DNA of 64,000 nt from Trichopria drosophilae (Eukaryota; Arthropoda; Insecta; Hymenoptera; Diapriidae): positions 94,396,501-94,460,500 of the forward strand of contig CM059585.1 of the NCBI GenBank assembly GCA_030407085.1. The letters run 5' to 3'. The notes under the pieces were generated by a model, which made no database searches, had not been told where the DNA came from, and worked only from the letters and a program-made list of their open reading frames with translations. This document shows positions 37,728 through 47,923 of the stretch, piece after piece (within the stretch, counting starts at the first letter, position 1; the number at the start of each line of letters is the position of its first letter). The translations under genes and the position numbers were made by a program.

Positions 37728-38222
37728 TTCGTCACTAGGCCGTAAAATCTTACGGCCGTGTGACGAACATTATTTTTTGGTACCATAGCCGTAAAATTCG
37801 TAACCTATTTGGAAAAGGGGAAGGGGACTATTTGGATGTACAATGAGCTACATTATTCAGGACGCAAGTGGAAGGTATGTTCGAAGATAAGTTCATAATA
37901 AAGCAAGAACCGCACACGCACACGCACACACACGCACACATACATTCTAAGTAAGTCGTAGTAAAATGTTCTTCGATGTGAGTTTGAGCGAGCGGTGGGG
38001 TGGGGCGGGAAACGGGGGGGGGGGGGGGCGAAGCCCCCCCGATATCAAAATAGTTCTGGCTTTTAAAGAACAGATTCGTCTTTTATTAGTCAATAGTATT
38101 TAGAAATTCGATATTATTAGAAAATGTTTATTTTACGGATATAAGTCCGTAAAATTTGATTTTACGGACTAAAAACAGGCCGTAAAATCGAATTTTACGG
38201 CTCTGGTACCAAAAATAATATT
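37728..38222. repeat. Hairpin-rich CCGTAAAA element with simple-repeat core
   Basis: Inverted arms at 37769-37800 (ATTATTTTTTGGTACCATAG..) and 38190-38219 (CTCTGGTACCAAAAATAAT at the end) bound the element. A perfect GGCCGTAA/TTACGGCC hairpin sits just outside the left arm (37736-37755). Two more CCGTAAAA hairpins lie near 38145-38205. The core holds a CA/CACG microsatellite at 37911-37950 and a run of about 17 G followed by GCGAAGCCCCCCC at 38016-38040. Non-coding; probably a MITE or composite of hairpin elements. Confidence 0.65.
37911..37952. repeat. CA/CACG microsatellite
   Basis: A short run of ACACGC and ACAC units inside the hairpin-rich element. It is a simple-sequence repeat with no other function visible. 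Confidence 0.8.
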
Positions 38223-41200
38223 GAAAATCTGATACCAGATTCGTCTTCAGCGACCCCAAAAACCACCAAGTAGCGATTTTTATGAAAATTCACGATAGTT
38301 TCCAATTTTTAACCGCCATATTTTATCTGCCATTTTGAATTTTGAAAATCTGATGCCAAAAACTATACATCACCTACAGTTTGTAAATATTTACCCACAG
38401 CATGAATTGCAGGACTGGAAGGGTTAATAATGATAGGGGCGGTTCTACGGTAGTATCTTAAACCTAAAATTGTAAAATCAAAATGTAAATTTTTTAATTA
38501 GTCATTTTTAATTTATGAATCTGTACTTCATAAATAAGTTTAGCACAAGTTTGTCATTAAAGAAAAATTAGAATTTTAATACTTGCAGAAGATATTCAGC
38601 TATTATTTGTCCACCTTGTTAGGTCCGACATTTTTAATTTAACAAATTTGACTTCGTATTTAGCCCCGCATAAATAACGTCAACCACTCTCTTCAAATGA
38701 GGTGAGAAAACATTTCCAAATCAAAGTTTTATTAACGCAATAATTAGAGTAAGTGCAATTTGTGAGGAATTCTATCTATGATAAAATTTTGAGTGGCATT
38801 TATTAAATCTACTGCTAAAATAATCCTTAAATTTAATGAAACTGTTGTAAATTTATATTAATATACATTCAATCAACTATTTGTTGTGTTTAATAGGGGA
38901 TAAATGTTCAAAGTTTTCTTACAATTCAAACTAGGAAAAATGTCATGAAAGCAATTTTTTGTTGGAAATGTTTGTCTTTAAGCCAGAAGTATTATTGAAA
39001 ATTAATGTATAAAATATTTTATAGGATATGTAGGGAGAAATGATAGTTCTGAAAATATAAATAAAAGCAAAAAAACGATAAAAGTATACAAGTTTCAAAG
39101 ACTGGAATAATTCCTTTAATGGACATAAATTTACATTTTTAATTGCAAGAATGGAGACTGGCTTGTAGGGTATTATCAGTATGCTCATATTATCGCTGTG
39201 TCCCCAAGATTAGAAAATTAAATATCGACAAGATACCCTCATTTTTTTTGAAAGTTCATTTTTAACGAAACACGACATAAGATATACAGCATTTAACTTT
39301 TAATTCCCCTAAAATATTTCGTAAAATAGACTTCTCGATAAAGATTTATTTATAGTTTATAGGCTAAATATGTTACTTTATTGTATTTGAAATACTTCCA
39401 CATTCTGTAAAACACATTTTTATGATTGAAATTACTGGATTTTACTTTCCTGAAAACTCAGTTAAAAATAACAAAAATTTATGAACCGTAATTTTTCACT
39501 TGGATGTAAATATATTTTTAAGAGAATTATTATGAAGGTTTTCTAAAACCTTTTGTAGAGTTTTAAGTCCGTGTTAAAAAGAAATTTTAAAAAGTCGGCA
39601 AATTTGACAAAGAGCTAATCCATCTGGCACCGGAAGTAAACGAATGCTTTCGGGTTCGAAATCGTAATTAAACTCGGATTTTACCTGGCAAAAACGTAGA
39701 AACGTTTATTTCCGACACTGGAAAGAATCCAAAATGAAAAAATATTTGTGGAAAGAATAAAAATGCTTTATTAATGACACTTTAGCAACAATTACATTTT
39801 TAAATTAAATATTTTACAAAATTTTATAAATACGAATGATATTTCGCCGCATTTAATGTTTCAACATCTTTCAACATATTTTAACAATTTCATAAAAGTA
39901 TTCTTTAAATAGACAACAATTTTTCAGCATTTTGTTTTAACTCTTCACAGTGCATACATGTAAATTTAACATTAAATAATGTAATTGAGTATTTTGAATT
40001 TTCCGTGTGTTGAAATTGCGTGTTATATTTAGAATTAAAAAAAGAACCTCGGTCGAGAATCGAACCTGGGAAAAATAAAATGAATAAAGTAATGTTTTTT
40101 TTATTAAAATACAAATGAAGAATAAATTAAGTAATTCTTTGGCATAAATTCGTACATTGCTGAATTTGAAGAAGAAATTCAATAGAATGAACTTGATGGT
40201 TAATCTTCTTACTCGTTTTATATGTACAGGTCCAAAAATAAATAGTTTAAAAACAGAAAACCAGTTACTTTTATAGTTTTATTCAAATCCCAGTATAAAT
40301 TTGCGCCCATGAGATTATTTATGTAGACTGCGTGGTATTTTCATAATCTAACGTGTTTTATGACTTTAATGTCTTCCACAACTACCGAAACAAGAAAATA
40401 TTGAAACAGATGTTATTTCAAAGCTTGACAACATTCTATCAATTCTTAATCGATAGCGTTAGCAAATAACCTTGGAAAAAACTCTTAAAATTTACATCTA
40501 TTCAATCTGTTTATTTTTACATACCATTCGATAACATATTTGTACAGGATAGAAGATTTTTCTCTAAAACTCGGTATCAATTATATACGTTATTTTTGTA
40601 AACATATGCAACGATAAGAGTGGTCGAGCGGAAAGGACATGAGAAATGTGAAAACAGTTTGTTTACTTTATAATGTTACATTCAATTTATTAAATATGGT
40701 ATCGTTTTAAATTCTTGTAACTCGGATCTGCAAATGACTTATAACGAGAAACTCATACGGATTGAATCTGATAGTGATTTTGATTAGAATAAATTTATGT
40801 CTTAATTGTGTCAACTTCAAACACCATTGAAAAAAAATATCACATATTATTATACATTATAAACATCCATTAACAATATTTAGTATAATTGAATTATATT
40901 AAAGCAATTGCGAGATTATGTTCAGATAGTTCAAAAATTGTTCAAACAAGGCTGATTAGTATTAGTAAGTGCAGAGCTATTCTTGGGGTTAAAATCTGTT
41001 ATAATCAAAAGACAAACCCTAGACAGCTAAACAATAAACAAAATAAAATGCACTGTCAGTTTGGAATAAAATTTCCACTTATCCATAAACAATCAAACTT
41101 TGATGTATAATTCTTAAACCGATTTGGACGTTCAAGACCGGACGTACATTATGAAATCAATATTAATATAACAAAACTAAAAATGTCTTAGACCGATCTG

Positions 41201-41265
41201 GACGCAAAAGGAGTCTTTAAAATCGAAAACATTACACAGAGAGGAGGGTTATAAAACATCCCTAA
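38223..41265. other. AT-rich stretch, nothing coding
   Basis: AT-rich, with a degenerate GCCATTTT-type patch at 38310-38350 and a B-box-like T-arm remnant at 40050-40071 on the minus strand (GGTTCGATTCTCGACC). That remnant lacks the rest of a tRNA. Frames of 60-80 codons at 38943-39188, 39905-40182 and 40889-41110 show no motifs. Confidence 0.4.
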
Positions 41266-41478
41266 TAGTAGTTTTCGATAGAAGTGGAAAAAGTGTTTTC
41301 CAACAAATGTGAGGGTTGTGGCAAGAGCCGAAGGCGAGTGCCTCAAGCACATTCGTCCAAAAAACATTTTTGCACATGTGCCGAAATGTATTTTTTGTTA
41401 CAAGTGTGGGTAAACTGCGAAAGAAAAATGTAAAAAGTGCGAAAAATAGCATTTTGCCCAAGTTGTAACAAAAAATCG
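41266..41478 (+). mobile_element. MITE family A, copy 3
   Basis: It starts TAGTAGTTTTCGATAGAAGT and holds the centre AAGAGCCGAAGGCGAG. It then has ACATTTTTGCACATGTG and ends with an inner inverted pair, TTTTTTGTTACAAGTGTGGG against the complement of GCCCAAGTTGTAACAAAAAA. It aligns with copy 1 read on the minus strand and with copy 2. The 70-codon minus frame at 41249-41461 is a by-product. Confidence 0.75.
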
Positions 41479-41675
41479 ATTTACATAGGATGCAACGTGT
41501 TGACTTGTCGGTTAATTAATCCAACTGTTTCAGGAAAAATTTTTGCTGATGAGGTTCGTAATATATACAATCGAAGATAGCAAATTACATAATTCACAAT
41601 AGTAAAATGTACCATCTTGTACTTCTAGCTACATGTATAGAATTAGATAATCATACAGCGAGAGCCTTTCATTGA

Positions 41676-41736
41676 CGAAAATTGCAAAAGTATTTTCAAT
41701 TTAGCCCTGTATTGACAATATTTTTGCAATTTTCGT
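41676..41736. repeat. Small hairpin, 15-bp arms
   Basis: CGAAAATTGCAAAAG at 41676-41690 is mirrored by TTTTTGCAATTTTCG at 41722-41736, with a 31-base loop. It has no poly-T or gene context to suggest a terminator. It is probably a mini-MITE or a relic tip. Confidence 0.6.
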
Positions 41737-41759
41737 AAATCGTAGATAAAAAGTTCTGT

Positions 41760-41853
41760 ATACATTGTGGGTGAAACCGTGCATACACTCGGGCGAGGTT
41801 GAAGGCCTTCGGCGTAATGCGTTCATTTCGGCCCTTAATACACAATGTACCAT
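41760..41853. mobile_element. 94-bp mini-element related to family B tips
   Basis: The ends TATACATTGTGGG and CACAATGTA are inverted. The middle holds GGGCGAGGTTGAAGGCCTTC, reminiscent of the GAAGGCGAG and CTTCGCTCGGGCG words of families A and B. It is too short to code and is likely a deletion derivative of a family B-like element. Confidence 0.5.
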
Positions 41854-41865
41854 TATCTATTTAGC

Positions 41866-41998
41866 TGCCCATGCAGCACAAACGTTGCAAATATAACGGT
41901 TATGTTGTAAGAATGTAAAAATGTCCCAGTTCATAACCGTTATATATCAGTAACGTATTTGGTATGTAACAAAACATTTTGTGTTGTCTGGGTGGCGT
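41866..41998. mobile_element. 133-bp hairpin element
   Basis: The left end GCTGCCCATGCAGCACAAAC and the right end GTGTTGTCTGGGTGGC form an imperfect inverted pair. Inside is a tighter hairpin, ATAACGGTTATG (41893-41904) against CATAACCGTTAT (41932-41943). Non-coding. Confidence 0.5.
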
Positions 41999-42282
41999 TA
42001 TATAGCCATTTCAATTTTAACTTTCTATAGGAGTAAAACAACCAGTTTAAGTCCCGTTTTCCTAGGATACAAATTTCTTTAAATCATAATTTGTAAAAAT
42101 ATCATTTGGCATCCATTGCATCTAAAAATGGTAGTTACATCATGATGCTACATCATTCCTCCTCGAGAGTGTAAGTACTGTTTAGCGCAAAGTTCTATTT
42201 TGTTCTCTTGGCTATAAATATATATATCGTTATGCATAGAAAGTATAGAGAGTCCTAAATATATATAAAAGAATGATACAAT

Positions 42283-42500
42283 AGTATATTAAGTGCCAAG
42301 GGCGTAATTATCGATCTTCGACGATTGTAAAATTTGTCGCCCAAGCGAAGTGAGGGTAACAGTCACATTCATGGGATATCGATATGTCGCCCGTGACCAA
42401 TAATGTATTTTTTATCTGCTTGTCGTAGTACTCGATAATTCGCGGCCAAAGGTTTCGCCCTAGAGCGCGAAATCGATCTTCGCGCCCGGAGTGTTAAAAA
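42283..42500 (-). mobile_element. Family B hairpin element, copy b
   Basis: This copy matches the element at 4538-4765 in reverse orientation: GCCAAGGGCG at its outer tip, then ATCGATCTTCGACGATTGTA, GCCCAAGCGAAGTGAGGGTA, CCAATAATGTATTTTTT, CTCGATAATTCGCGGCC and GCGCCCGGAG at the inner tip. It faces copy c head to head with only a few bases between. Confidence 0.75.
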
Positions 42501-42502
42501 TG

Positions 42503-42716
42503 TTGATTTTGTACCCTCCGGCCGTAAAACTCGATTACTCGATAAAACCTTCGGTTGCAGATTCTCAAGACCCATCACCATCGTACGAAAAAATATCGTA
42601 TGTGCCATGTGCGAAGTTATCTCCATCGAGTGTGATTGTCGCCCTCGCTTCGTTCGAGACAAACTTGACACTCATCGGAGATCGATAAACTGGACAGAGA
42701 TTGACACATAATGTAC
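42503..42716 (+). mobile_element. Family B hairpin element, copy c
   Basis: It begins near GTACCCTCCGGCCGTAAAAC and continues CTCGATTACTCG, CGAGTGTGATTGTCGCCCTC, CTTCGTTCGAGAC and CATCGGAGATCGATAAAC, ending ACATAATGTAC. It has the same orientation as the copy at 4538. With copy b it forms a roughly 430-bp palindrome-like unit whose arms have diverged, so it is either two insertions or one old inverted duplication. Confidence 0.75.
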
Positions 42717-43400
42717 TATTATTAAACTTTTTATCAGTTCAAATAAGATAGCTTCTCATTTTTTATGAAAGTAATTACGAAGAAACCATACAAAATCCAT
42801 TTCTTTTATCAATATTTTTTTCGAAAATATAAATTTTTCGAACATATTTTTAAGAAGTTTGTTCCAAGTAAAATTTGCCTCTCTCTTGTTCATTATTTAT
42901 AGAAAAATAGATCAATTCCAAATTTTAAAAAGGGGCTAATAAAATAAAAGTAACTCGAAACCAGTGTAACGAATCCACTTAAAAATTATATTTCCGCTTC
43001 GAATCTGTTTTACCGGAAAAGGAAAATGTTCCTACAAATTACTGTCCGGAGCTTTGATCACATATATATCTTGCTTTATAGCAACGTCTCATGTTTCGAG
43101 ATCGTTATACCAGACCCTTCGTTATCTTTGTTCAAGGTAAAATTACTGAAACGACCTTGAAAAATAACTGTACATAGACTAGCTTCCTGTATAATCTCAC
43201 TTTTTTTCAATGAACCGTGCGATCTGTTTTATGGCAAGCTATTAATACGTTATTCTTTTATACTCGTACATAATACGTCACCATAAAAACGTCAAACCAA
43301 CATAAGATGCAAAAATAACATTTCTTATAGATAGGAATAGTTCAAAAAATGCTTTATTATTAATATAAAATTAAAACGTTTGAATCGTCGCTAAAGTTTT
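42717..43400. other. Unassigned AT-rich stretch
   Basis: AT-rich sequence right of the hairpin cluster; no feature recognised. Confidence 0.4.
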
Positions 43401-44990
43401 TTCGCAAATGAACTGTTGCGCGTTTCAATTTTCTTCGAAGTAAGAATTGTAGCTGAACAAATATTGCTTCATTGCGACGGCATAAAATGTTGCGCTTAGG
43501 GAAAAAGAAAACAGTCTGTATTTGCCAAAGAAAAAAAACTGGTAGAAGGGGAGAAATGAACAGCGCGAGCGAGGAGGAAGAAACAAGTGCCAAGAAAAAA
43601 ACACCATAAAAATGATTCGTGACCTGTTCGCATTCATAAAAAGGATAGAAATAAACGCCATAAGTCGTAGTAGGAAGTACGTGCAATAGGGAAGGTGACA
43701 ATAACGCCAAGGGGCGGTAAAAATAATGAAATGTAAGAAAGGCCGTCGAGACAATTCCAGGCGCGAAGTCGGAAAAATCGATGCATGTCAGCAACAATAA
43801 AAAAAGGAGCCAATAATACGGAGAATATCACGAAATTGGAATTTTATGGTAATAATAGAAACGGATATTGAGAACGTTCTTTCTTTTATATTATGGAAAA
43901 TACGAGATATTAATGAACCGTCACTCATGGGTTGAAAATGAAAAGAATCAGAAAAATGGTGACAAACTGAAAAATTTTAATATGTATCAAAGTTGGCAAG
44001 CAAATGAGAAAAATCAATAGAAACGCTCGGCAGGAGAAATAGGAGGCGTTATTCCCTACAACATCGTCTCAGGAAACTGACAAAGCTTTCCGGTGGAGCA
44101 CCCTTCGCTATCTGCTATGGGAATCCAAGGCAATTTATATCAGGAAATGGAAGTTAATGGATATTAAAGTTAGACCAAATAAGGCAAAACTACAAAATAA
44201 TTGGAAACAGTCTGAAGCCAAGAGCAATAAAAATGGCCAGTTTGGGAATACGAAATAGAAAATGTTTATATTATTCATGAAAGAAGAATCCATGAAAATG
44301 ATAGCCATTACATGTCATGGATTTGCTAACTTAACTAAACCTGATCTAACCCAACCTGACCTAACCTAACATCTCTATACGACACCGCTTTTGGATTTCA
44401 GCGTAATCTAGTGACGTTCATTCGGGCATCTTCCGTTCTTCGACCAAACGCATACAAAATGCGCCGAGTGCTGCGAAAATTTCCAGATTGACGATAAGAA
44501 TGAAAAAGCTCAGCGTTAAAAAGAATAAAAATAAGTTATACATTAAGATAGAATAAGAAATGTGAGATTAGTTAGCAACATAAGGGTGATAAAACAGGAA
44601 AGAAAATTGAAAAGAAAGTATCCTGTATCCGAATGGTCGGTCGCCGCTTGAAATAAAAGGAAAAGTAAACTTGATCGATAAAAGTGTCAAAAGGCGCAGT
44701 CAGTAATTGGTACTACCTTTGCTACACAAAGCGAACGTAAGGACGAGTAAAATAATGTAAAAAAATGTGACAGAGATGGAATTCGGAGCGATAAAAAGCA
44801 TTTTTTATCGGTGACTATTCCTTCCTTACAATAATAAAACGTATTTGCTAAGAAATCGAGGCTAATATTCAAGGGTAACTTTCGTTTCACGGAGATTAAA
44901 AAGGCGTGGACGATCATGAATTTTTTAAGGCCACATGGGATATAAGGTTCATTTCCTCTTGGCTGTAGTGTGCTAAACTGGATGACCATG
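43401..44990. other. A-rich strand-asymmetric tract
   Basis: The plus strand is rich in GAAAA, AAAAATG and GGAAG words, with even GC otherwise. The minus strand is correspondingly T-rich and open in several frames (145 codons at 43360-43797, 109 at 43425-43754, 100 at 44687-44989), all Phe/Leu/Ser-rich without motifs. It mirrors, in the opposite orientation, the T-rich tract at 15.1-16.7 kb. The telomere-like motif at 44327-44370 lies within it. Confidence 0.45.
44327..44370. repeat. Short interstitial CCTAA-like motif array
   Basis: Degenerate units of CTAAC/CTAAAC/CTGAC/CCAAC end in a clean ACCTAACCTAAC. The insect telomere unit is TTAGG (complement CCTAA). This is a short, interior, degenerate array and not a telomere. 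It may be chance or a repair scar. Confidence 0.45.
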
Positions 44991-46826
44991 AATTTCGCCA
45001 GTCTGCAGATGCGCGCAAGGGCTATATAGCTGGATTTCGCTATGGCAAATGAATCCTACTTATCTCCTATGTTCGCATTTAAGATTGGAACGAATTTCTT
45101 ATTTTGTATTTAGAACACGAGTCGTAAAATTAATTTGCCCTATGGTAACATTTGCTGGTGGCTTCACTAAACCTGTTTCGTCGGCTTCATTGAAGTTTTG
45201 AGATTTACATTCGATATACAAGACAATGGTACTTACGGTATAGATTTTAAAGATAACAAGTTATTCAGTACTTTTAACAACTTTATGTAAGATTGATACG
45301 TCTATTACATTTTAGAGAAATCGTTCGAAATCGTGGCAGTGTAGGATAAGTAAAGGGTCTTCTAAAGCTCTTTAGTCAAGGACCATTGAGAGTATCCATT
45401 ACGCAGAGGGATTGCACTCATTCGGTAGATCTTGAAACGAATTTATTTCGATTTATGTACGTACACACGGATGTCAAAAATACGTAATCGGTTATTAAAA
45501 GCTTAGTACTTCATAGTTTTATTATGATTAGAAGTAAAATACTTGAACCCTTAAGCTGGATAAAAATAAAACAGTTAAATATCAATTAAACATGTAACTT
45601 TTCAACAAATATTTAGTTATTACAAAAAATGTTTCGTCGCGTTCTGCCAAATCGAGTTCACTTGTCATTGCTGAGTCAGGCCAAATATTTTTATTTGAAG
45701 CAAACCAGTTTAGTGGCCACACCCAATTTCTTCGGTTAGGTCATTAACGACCACATCGTCTCTTCTCGAGAACCAGATTTCAGATTTATTTCAATAAGCA
45801 TTGGTGCTGTTATAACTGAACCCTTTGTTTGTATTAGTTAGATCATTAGAAGTTCATGTTAGCTTTTAGTTGGGATCAAGTGGTTCTTTTAGCAATGATG
45901 ATTGGTTACGGAGTGTTTTACTATCCAAAACTGTTATGCTGCTTATAGTTGGATTATCATATTCGAAGTTCGCGCACAAGGTCACTTTATAACCATAAAT
46001 TTGTGAAATCTGCTTTGGGTTATGATTTGAACAGGCCATTTCAGTTCCAGCCTACTCGAATGTCCTAATTATTTTAAAACGACAGAGAGTGGTTACCTTT
46101 TTCTGCGCAGATTGAGTAGGTCCAGCGTTGTCTCTGGTTCTTCTTCAAAATGTTTTTCACAATTCTAGTACTCCAGGCCATTATATTTTTTAAACCAAGT
46201 ATTGAACGTATGTATTATTTTGATTTTCGATTAAATCGTAAAAATATAACAGATGTCCTGTAATTTGCAGCGGCTTAGTGTGAGAAAGAGAAAGTCTTCC
46301 GATGATAATAAATCTATGGCTATACTTGACCTTGCATATATATTATCGATTCAAAATGTAGCCGTCTATTATCTTTAATTTTACGATTACTGGATGGTCC
46401 AAAACAAAGAGAAAATATGGTGGTATTTCCGAGCAACAATATGCCTTCAACGTGCTGAGCCATCGCTATTGCTTGCATTTGATATCATGCAGTTTAATAC
46501 ATTCCCTGCCATGATAGTGATGTCCTACTTTCATCGAAACTTTCACTTTTATGTAGGATAACCGACCTGTTAACAACAGTGGCTAGATGATGACCATTTA
46601 TTAACCTGGACTATTTTGTCATAGAAAAAACAAAATTAACTGGCATTATACATATTTGACATAAAGACTGCAGCAGGGTGCAATTACATAAATCGTTAAT
46701 ATTTATCGTCATACCGGATCTACATGAAAGCTGGCAGTAACTGATAGAGTTTCTATCCTGAGTATTAGTAGATGTAATCGAAAAATGTAACCAAAACACA
46801 TTATCTCATTTATAAATGTTCTCATT
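44991..46826. other. AT-rich stretch, nothing recognised
   Basis: No exon chain, RNA gene or terminal repeat is supportable. The small frame at 46611-46799 shows no motif. Confidence 0.4.
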
Positions 46827-47434
46827 ACTTCGACCCAGACCATAGGTCTGGCGAAGTATTGAATTTGGTCAGTTCCCGCCAAAAAATTACCCTATAGTTT
46901 TTCATCAAATGTCGACGTTTCAAGCCCTAAGGAACCCAAAGCAACAATAAAAAAATTGGTGTCCGTTAGGTTGTACGTCCGTCCGTGAGCAAAATTTTGT
47001 ATACGCGATATCTCGCGACTGGCAGGACGAATTTAAAAAGTACAAACAGATTTGGGTTTCTCTTGACCAAACTTAGATCTGATTAGTTTTTGGAGACAAT
47101 GCATACTAGATTATGGGGAGGTTTAACAAAAAAACGCTCAAAAAATACGTGTTTTCCATTTTTTTAACAAAAAATACAAATCGTATAAAAAAATGTTTCA
47201 AACAAAAAATATAGAACATCGAATTCTTTACAAAAAAGGTTAAATTCATTTCTTCGTAAAATCAACGATAATGCCTTAAAAAACGGAAACCGAAGTATCC
47301 CACATATAAAAAAATTTATTTCCTGCAACCCGACCTGTCAAAAACTCGACTAAACCGCGTTTTTTTAAGCATAAGTGTGGACAAGACGTGCTCATTTATC
47401 AGTGCTTCGGCTGACCTGCGGTCGGGGTCGAAGT
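46827..47434. mobile_element. 608-bp element with hairpin-forming termini
   Basis: The left end reads ACTTCGACCCAGACC then AGGTCTGGCGAAGT. The reverse complement of the right end reads ACTTCGACCCCGACC then AGGTCAGCCGAAG. Each terminus can fold on itself, and the two ends are also inverted copies of one another over about 31 bp. The interior is AT-rich and non-coding. A lone terminus of the same type lies at 51628-51660. The pattern suggests a non-autonomous DNA transposon; superfamily unknown. Confidence 0.75.
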
Positions 47435-47467
47435 TTTGAAAATGCTCATTTTCAATTTTAATATATA

Positions 47468-47923
47468 GGGTGAATATGCCAATGAATGGATGACTACCAA
47501 TGAATGGACGATTTTCTACATATTTCTATTTCTTATGAATGTATGATGCACAACATGCAACAAAATACATATTTTTATGTTCTTTGAACATTCAAAACAA
47601 TATTTACGGTACTATTGATCTTCCAGTGTTTATTATTTTGTAAAATCAAAGCAAAGTTTTAAAGCCATCCAAAACTGGTACTGAAAACGTCCCATTTGAT
47701 TTAACCCGTCTATTCATTGGGGTTTAGCGGATTTTTTTACAAACGTATGAAGACGAGGTTAATAATTAAATAAAATCAAAGGTTGAACTACACGGTCATA
47801 AAGAGCAGAGTCTAACGATTCTAATGGTGGTATCATAATTAAATTTTCATAAAAGAATTCAAAAGTTGCAATCGATCAAAGTGTGAAAAATGCTTAACCG
47901 TCCATTCATAGACATATTCACCC
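47468..47923. mobile_element. 456-bp TA-flanked MITE
   Basis: The left terminus GGGTGAATATGCCAATGAAT and the reverse complement of the right terminus GGGTGAATATGTCTATGAAT match except at two positions, and TA flanks both sides. The left end contains a short internal repeat of CCAATGAATGGA. The TA duplication and GGGTG-type start fit a Tc1/mariner-derived MITE (inference). It sits 33 bp from the end of the neighbouring 608-bp element. Confidence 0.78.

Noticed and set aside
38016..38040. Poly-G run as a functional G-quadruplex
   Set aside because: An uninterrupted homopolymer of this kind is more likely simple-sequence expansion or assembly noise; no gene context.
40050..40071. tRNA T-arm-like GGTTCGATTCTCGACC on the minus strand
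   Set aside because: Only the B-box portion is present; no A box or stems, so not called as an RNA gene.
41676..42000. Repeated hairpins considered as a CRISPR-like array
   Set aside because: Units differ in sequence and size, have no regular spacers, and the context is eukaryotic transposon relics.
43360..43797. 145-codon minus-strand frame
   Set aside because: Composition follows from the A-rich plus strand (Phe/Leu/Ser); overlapping frames are open too, and no motif or splice signal supports it.
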